A program made the translations under genes and the position numbers. From NCBI GenBank assembly GCA_937952305.1, contig CALFZO010000139.1:1-64000 (forward strand): a DNA stretch of 64,000 nucleotides, written 5' to 3'. The stretch is from an uncultured Anaerolineales bacterium (GTDB lineage: Bacteria; Chloroflexota; Anaerolineae; Anaerolineales; UBA6663). This document shows positions 50,969 to 60,298 of the stretch, in pieces. Below the pieces are notes generated by a model that was not told where the DNA came from, ran no database searches, and saw only the letters and a list, made by a program, of their open reading frames with translations. Position 1 is the stretch's first letter. The number at the start of each line of letters is the position of its first letter.

Positions 50969-51606
50969 GCTGCCGCGACCAGGGACTTGGCCAGGGTCAC
51001 GGCGCGGCTGGCATCCGGGGCGTAACCATCCGCCCCGATTTTTTGGGCGAACACCTCAGTGACCGGCGCGCCGCCGACGATCACGCGCACCTGGTCCCGC
51101 AGGCCGGCCGCGGTCAGAGCGTCGAGCGTGGCTTTCATATTGGGCATGGTCGTCGTCAGGAGCGCCGAGAGCGCCACGATCTGCGGCTGGTGCGCGCGGA
51201 CCGCGTCGACGAACTTCTGGGGCGGCACGTCCACGCCCAGGTCCACGATGTCAAACGCGGCGCCCTCCAACATCATGCCCACCAGGTTCTTGCCGATGTC
51301 GTGCAGGTCGCCCTTCACCGTGCCCAGCACGATCTTGCCGGAGGATTTGATATCCGCCTGAACCAGGTGCGGCCTGAGCAGTTCCAGACCGGCCTGCATG
51401 GCGCGCGCGGCGATGAGCATTTCGGGCACGAAATAATCGCCCTGCTCGAACAATCGGCCGACTTCGGCCATCGCCGCGATCATGCCGTCGGTCAGGATGT
51501 GGGCCGGCCCCTGGCCGGCCTGCAGCGCCGCGGCGACGGCCGTGGTCGTCGCCTCGCCCTCGCCATTGAGGACGCCCTCGTAAACAGCCCGGATATACTC
51601 GTTCAT
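50965..51606 (-). CDS. Corrinoid-binding methyltransferase shuttle protein
   Basis: 213 residues. The N-terminal helical cap domain (about 1-85) is followed by a B12-binding Rossmann-like domain with the signature DLHDIG (D100, H102, G105), then SALLTTTMPNM and VGGAPV, the DxHxxG…SxL…GG pattern. His102 is the lower axial ligand of cobalt. Such proteins (MtaC, MtvC, MtbC types) carry methyl groups between methyltransferases. GAGGA lies 8 bases upstream of the ATG at 51606. It sits directly after two URO-D-type genes and before nagA. Confidence 0.93.
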   Translation of the reverse strand: MNEYIRAVYEGVLNGEGEATTTAVAAALQAGQGPAHILTDGMIAAMAEVGRLFEQGDYFVPEMLIAARAMQAGLELLRPHLVQADIKSSGKIVLGTVKGDLHDIGKNLVGMMLEGAAFDIVDLGVDVPPQKFVDAVRAHQPQIVALSALLTTTMPNMKATLDALTAAGLRDQVRVIVGGAPVTEVFAQKIGADGYAPDASRAVTLAKSLVAAA

Positions 51607-51631
51607 AGCGGTCTTCCTCTTCTCCTTCGTT

Positions 51632-52762
51632 TCAACCGCAGAGCGCGTGCAGGTCGGCATAGAGCCGCCGCTGTGCGTCTGGATCAGGTTCATACGTGAC
51701 GACGATCAGCTTCAGGTTGGGCGCCCACAACCGTCGGGCCAGCGCCAGGACCTCGTCCGGCTCGGCCACCAGCCGGGCCTGGACGATAACGCCTGTGCCC
51801 GCGAACGCGTCCCGGAAGGCCTCCGGCCGGTTGGGCCGGGGATCGGTGCGCGGGCTGAAGGCCGCGTCCACCATGACCAGGCCCGGGATCTTACGCAGCG
51901 TCGGCAGCCAGCGGGCGTAGTCACCGCAGGAATGGATCGCGGCGCCCCCAAAGGCCTGGCCGAGGCGGGCGATGTCGGCGTTGCAGAATTCCTCGAACAG
52001 CCGGGGCGAGATCATGACCAGGTTGTCGGTGCTCAAGCCAAGGCCGGTCCCGGTGCGGGCGCTGGCGAAGCCATGGCCCGGCCGGGCCAGCCGCGCGCCG
52101 ATCAAGTCGCTCTGCTGGCGCGTGAAGCGGATGAGTTCGTCCGTGACGGCCGCCAGAATTTCGCGCGCGCGCTGCGGCTGGTCGATCAGGCCCAGGAAGA
52201 AGGCGCTGGTGTCGATCAGCTCAGTGGCGACGTTGAGCGGCGCCTGAAGATCACACCACGACAGCGGCAGCCGGCCCTGGGTTGAGACCAGGAAATACTC
52301 GATGGTAGCCAGGGTCTCGCGCAGGATCGCGGCTTCGGAAACCGGGCGCGCGACCAAGGGGGGCGTCTCGGCCAGCGAGGCATAGAGCGGGCGCACCACC
52401 GGCGCCTGGCCCTCCGGCCATTCGTACTGCGCGCCAAACGCCGAAGCCGTCGTCCCAATGCCGTACCAGGGTTCCAGATACATCGGCGCGTCGGTGGCGT
52501 AATCGAGCGACCGGGTCAGCGCGCCAAGCTGGAGGTGCAGCGACCGGGTTCGGTCCCGGCAGGCATCCCGGAAGACCTCGCCGGCGCGGACCCGCTGCCA
52601 GACGGCCAGCCCGGCCGGCCGGCTGAGGAAATCCGCATAGCGCTGATCGGCCGCGGCCGCGTGGGCCTCAAAGCGCTCGAAGTCGAAGGCCACCGGCGCG
52701 CACGGAGTGACCGGCAGCGCCTGGGCGTCCGGCAGGTTGAAGTCGAAGCTGGAAGTAGTCAT
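51632..52762 (-). CDS. URO-D-superfamily methyltransferase-like protein (HSCG, no distal Cys)
   Basis: About 376 residues with the URO-D fold; it carries IHSCGD but no Cys at the expected distal place, where Thr/Tyr (VVVTYEPD) is found. It probably binds a substrate for corrinoid methyl transfer, but a complete zinc site is not evident. The ATG at 52762 overlaps the upstream stop by one base (TGATG), so the two URO-D-type proteins are translationally coupled and may form a heteromer. It is followed by the corrinoid-protein gene 26 bases later. Confidence 0.75.
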   Translation of the reverse strand: MTTSSFDFNLPDAQALPVTPCAPVAFDFERFEAHAAAADQRYADFLSRPAGLAVWQRVRAGEVFRDACRDRTRSLHLQLGALTRSLDYATDAPMYLEPWYGIGTTASAFGAQYEWPEGQAPVVRPLYASLAETPPLVARPVSEAAILRETLATIEYFLVSTQGRLPLSWCDLQAPLNVATELIDTSAFFLGLIDQPQRAREILAAVTDELIRFTRQQSDLIGARLARPGHGFASARTGTGLGLSTDNLVMISPRLFEEFCNADIARLGQAFGGAAIHSCGDYARWLPTLRKIPGLVMVDAAFSPRTDPRPNRPEAFRDAFAGTGVIVQARLVAEPDEVLALARRLWAPNLKLIVVTYEPDPDAQRRLYADLHALCG

Positions 52763-53931
52763 CAGTTGAGGCGCCCGTACTCGCGGGCCGCGTCCCGGAA
52801 GTGGACCAGATTCGCCCACGGCGTCAGGGGCGAAGTCATGCAGCTCGAGGCGAAGATGAAGTGACGGCGATCCCCCATCGAGGCGAACAACTCCCGCGTG
52901 TAGGCGTGGATCTGCGCCTCGGCGTCGGCCTCCAGTTCCAGGTGGGCCGTGTCCATGCCGCCATTCACCGTGAAGGCGGCATAGGCGCTGGCCGCCCGCG
53001 CGCCCCCTAAAGCCACATCGCCGAGCGGCGGCGGCGTGATCCCTTCCAGGCAGTCCACGCGCGAGGCGCCGACCTGCTTGAGCAGGGCCTTGTTGCGCCC
53101 GCAGGCGTGCACCACCAGGAGCTTGCCGTGGCCGTGGACGATCTCGGCCGCGCGGCTGAAGAACTCCTGGCAGTAGTCGCGATAGAAGTAGGGCGGGTAA
53201 AAGCCGGAGTCTAGGTTGTCGTGCGAGATGAAGATCTCGGCCCCCGGGTGGGCGGCGACCTTCTCCAGAAAGGCGAGGGCTTTCTCCGTATGGATCTGGG
53301 CCAGGGCTTTCATCTCAGCCGGGTGATCCACCATGAAGAGCGTGGCATTTTGCTGTCCGGCCAGCCAATGCAGGGTTTTGAGCGGCGACTGGGAGATGTT
53401 GAGCATGACCAGGCCGTCGTCGCCCACGGCCCCGGCCCACCGGTCGAACAGGGCCGCGTCGAACTCATACTCGCGCGCCTCCAGCAGGGAACGGACCGCC
53501 GGGTACTCGGACCAGTCTTTCCACCAGTGCTCGCTCTCGAAGTCCGCGCCGGTCTCGGGTGAGAGCGTCCAGCGCTGGGTGAGCCGGCCGTGGGGCGTGG
53601 CCACCGTCTGGCGGCGTTGGCTGGTGTGCGGCGGGTAGATATTGAAGGCCGTCACGCGCGATTCGGCCAGGTCACTCTCCCCGCTGAACTCGCTGGTGTA
53701 CGTCCCGGGCGGGTAGACCTCGCGCAGCGCCCATTGGGTGTCCCAGCGGGCCAGGATATCGGCGCCGAGGCGGCGCAGCACGTCCAGCGGGTGGCGGGCG
53801 TCGCGGACCTCGGCCGGCAGCGTGCCGCGGTACTTGTGGTAGTAGAACCACAAGTAGATGTTGGGCGCGAACGGGACCAGGTCAGCTGGCCGGCCGTGGA
53901 AAGCGGCCAGGAGGCGATCACGCGGGGTCAT
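52762..53931 (-). CDS. URO-D-superfamily methyltransferase, H-x-C…C motif
   Basis: 389 residues with the MtaA/MtvB-type opening RDRLLAAFHGRPADLVPF, VVHACGR as the H-x-C-G motif and a distal Cys in FASSCMTSPLTPWANL about 86 residues later, giving a plausible zinc set. This makes it a candidate for the substrate demethylase or the methyl-accepting partner. It overlaps the preceding ABC ATPase by ATGA. True HemE is unlikely, given its context and lack of the HemE N-terminal signature. Confidence 0.78.
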   Translation of the reverse strand: MTPRDRLLAAFHGRPADLVPFAPNIYLWFYYHKYRGTLPAEVRDARHPLDVLRRLGADILARWDTQWALREVYPPGTYTSEFSGESDLAESRVTAFNIYPPHTSQRRQTVATPHGRLTQRWTLSPETGADFESEHWWKDWSEYPAVRSLLEAREYEFDAALFDRWAGAVGDDGLVMLNISQSPLKTLHWLAGQQNATLFMVDHPAEMKALAQIHTEKALAFLEKVAAHPGAEIFISHDNLDSGFYPPYFYRDYCQEFFSRAAEIVHGHGKLLVVHACGRNKALLKQVGASRVDCLEGITPPPLGDVALGGARAASAYAAFTVNGGMDTAHLELEADAEAQIHAYTRELFASMGDRRHFIFASSCMTSPLTPWANLVHFRDAAREYGRLN

Positions 53932-54941
53932 TGGACCACCCCCGGGAGCTGCAATTCGTCCGCCCGATGGCAGCTCACGAAGCGGCCGGGCGCGACCTCG
54001 CGGTTCACCGGCGCCTCGGTGCGGCAGACCTCGGCCGCGAACGGGCAGCGCGGGTGGAAATAGCAGCCGGACGGCGGATTGGCCGGGCTGGGCACGTCGC
54101 CCTTCAGCTCCACATCCCCGGAGCGCACGGCGGGGTCCGGCACGGGCACGGCCGCCAGCAGCGCCGCGGTATAAGGGTGACGCGGGGCCTGGAACAGCGC
54201 CTGGGTCTCGCCCAGCTCCACGAGCTGGCCGACGTACATCACCGCCACCCGGTCACAGATATGCTTGACCACGCCCAGGTTGTGGGCGACAAACAGGTAG
54301 GTCAGGCTCAGGCGCTTCTGCAGTTCCAGCAGGAGATTAAGAATCTGGGCCTGGACGGAGACATCCAGAGCAGAGACCGGCTCATCGGCCACCACGAGCC
54401 GCGGGTTGAGCGCCAGCGCGCGGGCGATGCCGATGCGCTGGCGTTGGCCGCCGCTGAAGGCGTGCGGGAAGCGCTGCATATACTCAGGCCGCAGGCCGAC
54501 CAAGCGCAGCAGTTCGGCCACCTGGTCGGTCCGCGCCTGCCGGTCCCGCAGCCCGTTGACCAGCAGCGGCTCGCCGACGATATCGAACAACGTCATGCGC
54601 GGGTTCAGCGAACCGTAAGGATCCTGGAAGATCATCTGCATCTGCGGGCGCAGCGGGCGGAGTTCGGCGCGGCTGAGGCGGGCCAGGTCCACGGTGCGGC
54701 CTTCCTTCGTGTGGAAGTTCAGCTCACCGCTCGTGGGCGTATAGGCGCGCAGGATGCAGCGGGAGACCGTGGTCTTGCCGCAGCCGCTCTCGCCCACCAG
54801 GCCCAGTGTTTCGCCGGCCGCGATTGTGAAACTGACATCGTCCACGGCGCGGACGTTCCCGGCCACGCGCTGCAAAAGGCCGCGCCGGATGGGGAAGTAT
54901 TTGCGCAGGTGCTTGACTTCGAGCAAGACGGGCGCGCTCAC
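53928..54941 (-). CDS. Oligopeptide/oligosaccharide ABC transporter ATP-binding protein (OppF/DppF type)
   Basis: 337 residues with Walker A GESGCGKTT, Q-loop, signature SGGQRQR and Walker B LVVADEP followed by the H-loop, then the C-terminal oligopeptide-type extension with the FeS-like Cys group CYFHPRCPFAAEVC. It powers import with DppD. It overlaps the DppD-type gene by 4 bases (ATGA). Confidence 0.93.
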   Translation of the reverse strand: MSAPVLLEVKHLRKYFPIRRGLLQRVAGNVRAVDDVSFTIAAGETLGLVGESGCGKTTVSRCILRAYTPTSGELNFHTKEGRTVDLARLSRAELRPLRPQMQMIFQDPYGSLNPRMTLFDIVGEPLLVNGLRDRQARTDQVAELLRLVGLRPEYMQRFPHAFSGGQRQRIGIARALALNPRLVVADEPVSALDVSVQAQILNLLLELQKRLSLTYLFVAHNLGVVKHICDRVAVMYVGQLVELGETQALFQAPRHPYTAALLAAVPVPDPAVRSGDVELKGDVPSPANPPSGCYFHPRCPFAAEVCRTEAPVNREVAPGRFVSCHRADELQLPGVVQ

Positions 54942-55978
54942 GCTTTGGCCTCCGCGGTTTGATACAGAAAGCAGCTCACCGACTGGTCTGGCCCGACCGC
55001 CTGGAGTTCGGGCGTGGCGGCGTCACACCGGCCGGGCATGCTTTGCGGGCAGCGCGGGTGGAACGGGCAGCCGCGCGGCCGGTTAAAGGGGTGCGGGATG
55101 GAGCCGCTGATCGTGGGCAAGGGCTCGCGCGGCGTCGACTGGACGGTCGGGATCGAGCGCAGCAAAGCCTGGGTGTACGGGTGCTTGGGCGCATGGAAGA
55201 TCGCGTTCACCGGCCCCTGCTCCATCACCAGACCGAGGTACATCACCAGCACGTCGTGGGCCACCTGCGCGATCACGCCCAGATCGTGGGTGATGAAGAT
55301 GATGGCGGCGTCGCGTTCCTGCTGGAGCTGCCGCAGGAGGCGCAGCACCTGGGCCTGCGTGGTGACGTCCACGGCCGTGGTGGGCTCATCGGCGATGAGG
55401 AGGCGCGGGTTGCAAGACAGCGCCATCGCGATGATCGCGCGTTGGCGCAGACCGCCGCTCAGCTGCCAGGAGTACGCGTCCAGGCGCTGCTCGGGCATGG
55501 GCATCCCGACGCTCTTGAAAAGCTCGACGGCCAGCCGGCGGCCCTCCCGGGGGCTCACCGCCTGGTGCAGCCGGATGGCCTCGACGATCTGGTCCCCGAT
55601 GGTGTGCACGGGGCTGAAGGCCGCCATCGGCTCCTGGGGGATGAGGGCCATCTCGGCGCCGCGCAGGCCGCGCATGACGCTCCCGTTGGGGTCCAGCCGC
55701 GTCACGTCCACCACCTCTTCTTGCGTCGAACCCGGCCCGCCCTGCGGCTTGCGCCGCCACAGGATTTCCCCGGCCACGATGCGGCCCGGCGCCTCGATCA
55801 GCCTGAGCACGGCCTTCATCGCCACGCTTTTGCCGCAGCCGCTCTCGCCGACGATGCCGAAGACCTTGCCGGGATAAACGTCGAAACTGACCCCCTCGAC
55901 GGCGCGCACCACGCCCTCGTCCAAGGCGAACTGGACCTTAAGATTGCGGACCGAAAGGAGCGGCGCGGGCGCATTCAT
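54938..55978 (-). CDS. Oligopeptide/oligosaccharide ABC transporter ATP-binding protein (OppD/DppD type)
   Basis: 346 residues: Walker A GESGCGKSV, signature LSGGLRQR (one change from the usual SGGQ), Walker B LLIADEP, and the C-terminal CPFHPRCPQSMPGRC cluster typical of the Opp/Dpp family. It pairs with the OppF-type ATPase. The permease gene ends 10 bases before it. Confidence 0.93.
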   Translation of the reverse strand: MNAPAPLLSVRNLKVQFALDEGVVRAVEGVSFDVYPGKVFGIVGESGCGKSVAMKAVLRLIEAPGRIVAGEILWRRKPQGGPGSTQEEVVDVTRLDPNGSVMRGLRGAEMALIPQEPMAAFSPVHTIGDQIVEAIRLHQAVSPREGRRLAVELFKSVGMPMPEQRLDAYSWQLSGGLRQRAIIAMALSCNPRLLIADEPTTAVDVTTQAQVLRLLRQLQQERDAAIIFITHDLGVIAQVAHDVLVMYLGLVMEQGPVNAIFHAPKHPYTQALLRSIPTVQSTPREPLPTISGSIPHPFNRPRGCPFHPRCPQSMPGRCDAATPELQAVGPDQSVSCFLYQTAEAKA

Positions 55979-55988
55979 AGGGCAGGCC

Positions 55989-57134
55989 TTAATGAGTGTA
56001 GGGGTCGGCCGCGTCGCGCAGGCCGTCGCCGACCAGGTTGAACGCGAGCACGGCGACGATGACGACGAGGCCCGGAACGAGCAGCCACGGCGCCAGGGCC
56101 ACGGTCTGGATGTTCTGGGCCTCCTGGAGCAGCACGCCCCAGCTGATGGCCGGCGGCCGCAGCCCCAGCCCGAGGAAGCTCAGCGAGGTCTCATTGATGA
56201 TCATGACCGGAATCGCCAGCGTGCTGGTGGCGATGATATGGCTCATGAAGGTCGGGACCATGTGCCGGGTGATGATGCGCATCCGGCTGCAGCCGGCCAG
56301 CTCGGCGGCCAGGACGAAGTCCTCTTCGCGGAGCGCCAGGAAGCGCCCGCGCACCTCGCGCGCCAGGGTGGTCCAGCCGAGCAGCGACAGGATGAGCGTG
56401 ATGGCAAAGAAGACCTGTTCCGGGCGCCAGTCCTGGGGCAAGGCGGCCGTCAGCGCCAGCCAGATCGGGATCGTGGGCAGCGATTGCAGCAGCTCGACCA
56501 GCCGCTGGATGATCAGGTCCGGCAGGCCGCCGAAGTAGCCGGAGATGCCGCCCAGGATCACGCCCAGCACGATGCTGAACGCCACCGCGATCATGCCGAT
56601 CGTCATGGACGTGCGCGTGCCGAACATCAGCCGCGACCATTGGTCGCGCCCGAGCCGGTCTGTGCCCAGCAGGTACAGCCGGTCTTTGGCGTCGCCGCTG
56701 GCCGGGCCGAGCAGATGCCGGTCGGTCTCGATCAGGCCCAGCAGTTTGTAAGGCTCGCCCTGGACGAAGACGCCGACCGGGATCCGGCGGGTCTCGTCCA
56801 CCTGCCACTCCATGCGCAGCGTGATCGCATTGCGCTTACCCGCGACCGCCGGCGCCCACAACCCCAGCTGGCCCGCATTGAACAGGTGGAGCGGTTGCGC
56901 CGGGATAAAAGCCTGCTTGGCGTCAGTGGCTTCGGGGTCCTGGGTCGCGAAGAAATCCGGCACCAGCACGACGAGGTAAAAGCCGATCAGGAGCAGGGTG
57001 CAGAACAGGGCCAGGCGGTGCTTGCGGAAACGCCACCAGACCAGCGTCCAGTTGGAGGCGACCGAGACGCGCTCCTCGGCGGCGGTGGCGGCCAATTCGG
57101 CCTCGGGCGGCGCAGCGGCGGTCGGGCTGCTCAT
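55989..57134 (-). CDS. ABC transporter permease (OppC/DppC type)
   Basis: About 381 residues with five or six helices, an N-terminal tail and the EAA-type loop (LAREVRGRFLALREEDFVLAAELAGCS) that contacts the ATPase; SFLGLGLRPPAISWG is the family's C-terminal marker. An about 100-residue loop after the first helix is longer than usual. The ATG at 57134 overlaps the upstream permease stop by ATGA. Confidence 0.92.
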   Translation of the reverse strand: MSSPTAAAPPEAELAATAAEERVSVASNWTLVWWRFRKHRLALFCTLLLIGFYLVVLVPDFFATQDPEATDAKQAFIPAQPLHLFNAGQLGLWAPAVAGKRNAITLRMEWQVDETRRIPVGVFVQGEPYKLLGLIETDRHLLGPASGDAKDRLYLLGTDRLGRDQWSRLMFGTRTSMTIGMIAVAFSIVLGVILGGISGYFGGLPDLIIQRLVELLQSLPTIPIWLALTAALPQDWRPEQVFFAITLILSLLGWTTLAREVRGRFLALREEDFVLAAELAGCSRMRIITRHMVPTFMSHIIATSTLAIPVMIINETSLSFLGLGLRPPAISWGVLLQEAQNIQTVALAPWLLVPGLVVIVAVLAFNLVGDGLRDAADPYTH

Positions 57135-58126
57135 GCCTTGGCTCCCTCCATGCGGATGCGCGGGTCCAGCAGGGCGAGCAGAATGTCCGAGATCAGCGTA
57201 CCGACGATGGTCAGGAAGCAGTAAATGAAGAGGATGCTGCCGGCCAGGTACATGTCCTGGCTGGTGAGCGCCCGCAGGAGCAGAGGCCCGATATTGGGCA
57301 GGTTCATGACCGTCGCCACGATCAGGCTGCCGGAGAAGAGCTGCGGCAAATACCAGCCGATGGTGCTGACGAGCGGGTTGAGGGCCAGGCGGACCGGGTA
57401 CTTGAGCACCAGGCGCCATTCCGAGAGGCCCTTGGCGCGGGCGGTGACCACGTAGGGCTTCGTCATCTCGTCCAGCAGGTTGGCGCGCATGACCCGGGTC
57501 AGCCGGGCGGTGCCGGCCACGCCCAGGATGATCATGGGCAGCCAGATGTGTTTCAGGAGATCGACAAAGCGCGCCCAGCCCCACGGCGCATCGATGAACT
57601 CCGGCGAGAACAGGCCGGTGACGCTCAGGCCCAGGGCGCTGTAGGCGACCCACATCAAGATCAAGGCCAGCATGAAATTGGGCGTCGCCACGCCGATGTA
57701 GTTCAGGACCGTAAAGATGTAATCCACACCCGAATGCGGATGGGTGGCCGAGAAGATCCCGGCCGGGATGGCCACGGCCCAGGTGAAGACGAACGAGAAT
57801 AAGGCCAGGAGCACGGTGAGCACCAGGCGCTCGCCGATCAGCTCTATGTTGGGCCGCTGGTATTCCAGCGAGAGGCCCAGATTGCCCTGAAGGATGTGCT
57901 CCATCCAGCGCAGGTACTGAATATGGACGGGTTCGTCCAGGCCGAACTGCTGCCGCAGCGCCACCACCTGGGCCTCATCCACGGATGAGCCCGACGAGGC
58001 CAGCGTGGCCAGATAGCTGTCCAGGAAGTCACCCGGCGGCGCCTGGATCAGGATAAACACGACCACCGAGAACACGAACAGCAGCACCGGCAGCAAGAGC
58101 AGGCGTTGAACGATGAAGCGCAGCAC
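57131..58126 (-). CDS. ABC transporter permease (OppB/DppB type)
   Basis: About 331 residues with six helices; the GDFLDSYLATLASSG periplasmic segment and the LLDEMTKPYVVTARAKGLSEWRLVLKYPVRLA EAA-loop are typical. The start is inferred as GTG at 58126 because GAGGAG lies 8 bases upstream; a GTG at 58135 is directly adjacent to that site and is less likely. Confidence 0.9.
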   Translation of the reverse strand: MLRFIVQRLLLLPVLLFVFSVVVFILIQAPPGDFLDSYLATLASSGSSVDEAQVVALRQQFGLDEPVHIQYLRWMEHILQGNLGLSLEYQRPNIELIGERLVLTVLLALFSFVFTWAVAIPAGIFSATHPHSGVDYIFTVLNYIGVATPNFMLALILMWVAYSALGLSVTGLFSPEFIDAPWGWARFVDLLKHIWLPMIILGVAGTARLTRVMRANLLDEMTKPYVVTARAKGLSEWRLVLKYPVRLALNPLVSTIGWYLPQLFSGSLIVATVMNLPNIGPLLLRALTSQDMYLAGSILFIYCFLTIVGTLISDILLALLDPRIRMEGAKA

Positions 58127-58148
58127 GCGGCACACTCCTCGAGGCCGG

Positions 58149-58180
58149 GGAGGCCCCCGCCGGCAGGCGCGGGGGCCTCC
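58149..58180 (-). other. 12-bp perfect hairpin between SBP and permease genes
   Basis: 58149-58160 pairs perfectly with 58169-58180 (8-base loop), GC only, without a T tract, 17 bases past the binding-protein stop. Such stems in ABC operons often protect the upstream mRNA, so that the binding protein is made in excess over the permease. Confidence 0.6.
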
Positions 58181-58196
58181 GCTCAGGCGCTAACGG

Positions 58197-60215
58197 TTAC
58201 GGCTGCTCGAAGAACCACTGCTCCGGCCGGGCGTTGCCGGGCGTGCGCAGCGGCCAGTCGTTGCCAAGTTGCGTGGGGATGTTGTGGAGGCTGTTGTTGA
58301 CCACCACCACGCCCTGCACCATCGGGGACAGGCCCAGGATGCTGACCTCATAGACCTGGTCCACCCAGTGGGTGTAGAGCTCTTTGGCCAGTTCCACCTG
58401 CTCGTCCGGGCTGGCGGACTTGGCTGAGTCGATGATGTCGACGATCTTCTGCAGCTCGGCGGTGGGCGCCATGCCTTCCTTGCCGCCGGAGTTGTACCAG
58501 GTCCGGGTCAGCGGGGCCAAAGCCAGGCCGGGGCTGACGCGCGGGTCATACTTGGGCGCGCCCGTGAACGGGAAGCCGCCCGTGTCCTGGTTCCAGATCT
58601 CGGTCTGGATGTCATTGCTCTCGCGCATCTGGAAGTGCAGCGCGCGCTCGCGGACCTGGACGATGGTCTTGATGCCGACCGCTTCCCAGTTCTGGGCGAC
58701 CAGCTGGGCCACATCCGGCCACGGGCCGAAGGCCGGCACCACCGAGATTTCGATCGTCACGGCCTTGTCGGTGCCGGGATACAGGCGGTAGCCCTCCGCG
58801 TCCTTCGCGGTCAACCCGATGCCGTCCAGCAGAGCGTTGGCCTTATCCGGATCGTACTCGGTGTACTTGTGGGCCACGTCGTCGCCGGGGTAGTACGGGT
58901 GCCAGGGCGCGGCCACGGACTGGCGCGGTTCGCCCAAGCCCAGGAAAGCCGCCTCCTGGATTTCACTGCGATTGGTGGCGTAGGACAGCGCGATGCGGAA
59001 ATCGCGCGTGCGCATCAGGTTGCCCAGGTCCTCGTCCTTGACGTAGGTCTGGTTGAACATGACCACCGCATCGGCGCCGCCAAAGCCCGGCCAGGTGATG
59101 ATGTGGTACTTGCCCTGCTGCTCGCTTTCCTTGAGCACCGGGTAGTTCATCAGGTTCATGTGGCGGTCTTGCATGTCCAGCTCGCCCGCGATGCCGGCCA
59201 GGTTGAGGGCCTGGGCATCGGCGAAGAACGTGAAGCGGAGCTCGTCGATGTAGGGCAGCTGGTTGCCGGCCGTGTCCACGGCGATGAAGTACGGGTTGCG
59301 CTTGAGCGTGAAGATCTGGTCGCTGATGCGGGTCTCAGACACCCAGGCCGCCATGGTCGGCCGGTCCGGGTTCTCAAATGGGGCGTTCTTGCTGGCGAAC
59401 AGCTCGACCCAGGTCTTGAACTGCGCCTCGGCCACGAGCTTGTCGAGATCGGCCTGGGGCGTGAAATTGGGGTGGAACTGGGCGAGGTAGTGGCCGGGCA
59501 GGAACGGCGCGAAGGTGCGGTCGCCGCCGTCCTTGTTGGCCAGCTCGTACAGGAACAAGCTGTTCGGCTCGTTGTAGGTGAAGCGGACGGTGTACGCGTC
59601 CACCTTCTCAACCTTGGCCACCGACCCGTCGGCGTTCTTCATCCACTTGGGCAGCGCCGGGGTGATGTCCGCGTTGAGCAGGACGTTGTCGTACCACCAC
59701 AGGATGTCATCGGCCGTGAACGGCGCGCCGTCGGACCACTTGGCGCCTTCGCGCAGCAGGATGGTCCAGACTTTGTAGTCAGCCGAGCTTTCCCAGCCCA
59801 GAGCGATCTTGGGCTCGACGGTGCTGCCGTCCGGCGAGAAGCGGACCAGCGCGTCGTACATCACCCGGACGTAGTTGTTGTAGTCCGAAGGGCCGGTGAA
59901 GCCGCGGCGCCAGACGCCGCCGTATTGGCCGACCTCTTCGAACGGCTCGATGACGAGGGGCTCGACGGGCAGGCGCTCCGCGACCGGAGGCAGCGTGCCG
60001 GCCGCGACCAACTCGGCCAGCATGGGGGCTTCGCTGTAGGCGGGGGCGGCGACCTCAGTGTCGGCCGGGGCGGCGGTGGGCTGAGGCGCCTGGGTGTCCG
60101 CCGGAGCCGCGGTCGGCTGGGGGGCCTGCGTGGCGGCCGGCTGGGCCGTCGGGGTGGCGCAGGCGCTTACGATCAGAGCGAGGACTGTCAGGACATAGAG
60201 CAGCTGGCGTTTCAT
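58197..60215 (-). CDS. Family 5 extracellular solute-binding lipoprotein (oligopeptide/oligosaccharide type)
   Basis: About 672 residues, longer than most Opp/Dpp binding proteins (500-600). It has a lipoprotein signal with VSAC (Cys19), an acidic/Pro linker (about 20-65) with a duplicated TQAPQPTAAPAD block, and the SBP_bac_5 fold (VMYDALVRFSPDGS, WTILLREGAKWSDGAPFTADDILWWYDN). In Thermotoga-like bacteria, Opp-type importers with large binding proteins often carry oligosaccharides. GAGGAGAACCC precedes the ATG at 60215. In this operon an oligosaccharide or glycopeptide is more likely than a plain peptide, which is inference. Confidence 0.93.
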   Translation of the reverse strand: MKRQLLYVLTVLALIVSACATPTAQPAATQAPQPTAAPADTQAPQPTAAPADTEVAAPAYSEAPMLAELVAAGTLPPVAERLPVEPLVIEPFEEVGQYGGVWRRGFTGPSDYNNYVRVMYDALVRFSPDGSTVEPKIALGWESSADYKVWTILLREGAKWSDGAPFTADDILWWYDNVLLNADITPALPKWMKNADGSVAKVEKVDAYTVRFTYNEPNSLFLYELANKDGGDRTFAPFLPGHYLAQFHPNFTPQADLDKLVAEAQFKTWVELFASKNAPFENPDRPTMAAWVSETRISDQIFTLKRNPYFIAVDTAGNQLPYIDELRFTFFADAQALNLAGIAGELDMQDRHMNLMNYPVLKESEQQGKYHIITWPGFGGADAVVMFNQTYVKDEDLGNLMRTRDFRIALSYATNRSEIQEAAFLGLGEPRQSVAAPWHPYYPGDDVAHKYTEYDPDKANALLDGIGLTAKDAEGYRLYPGTDKAVTIEISVVPAFGPWPDVAQLVAQNWEAVGIKTIVQVRERALHFQMRESNDIQTEIWNQDTGGFPFTGAPKYDPRVSPGLALAPLTRTWYNSGGKEGMAPTAELQKIVDIIDSAKSASPDEQVELAKELYTHWVDQVYEVSILGLSPMVQGVVVVNNSLHNIPTQLGNDWPLRTPGNARPEQWFFEQP
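60060..60131 (-). repeat. Two 12-codon tandem repeats in the binding-protein linker
   Basis: The block TQAPQPTAAPAD (residues 29-40) is repeated at 41-52 of the solute-binding protein, with related codons. It lengthens the tether between the lipid anchor and the binding domain. Confidence 0.75.
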
Positions 60216-60298
60216 GGGTTCTCCTCGAATTACTGCTCGGTTGAGTGGGGCCGACAGGCGCAGTAGAACTGGACGCGATGGGCGCCTCCTTGTCGCAT

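Noticed and set aside
57135..57653. Longer start for the OppC-type permease
   Set aside because: The extension overlaps the upstream permease in another frame, with no helix pattern.
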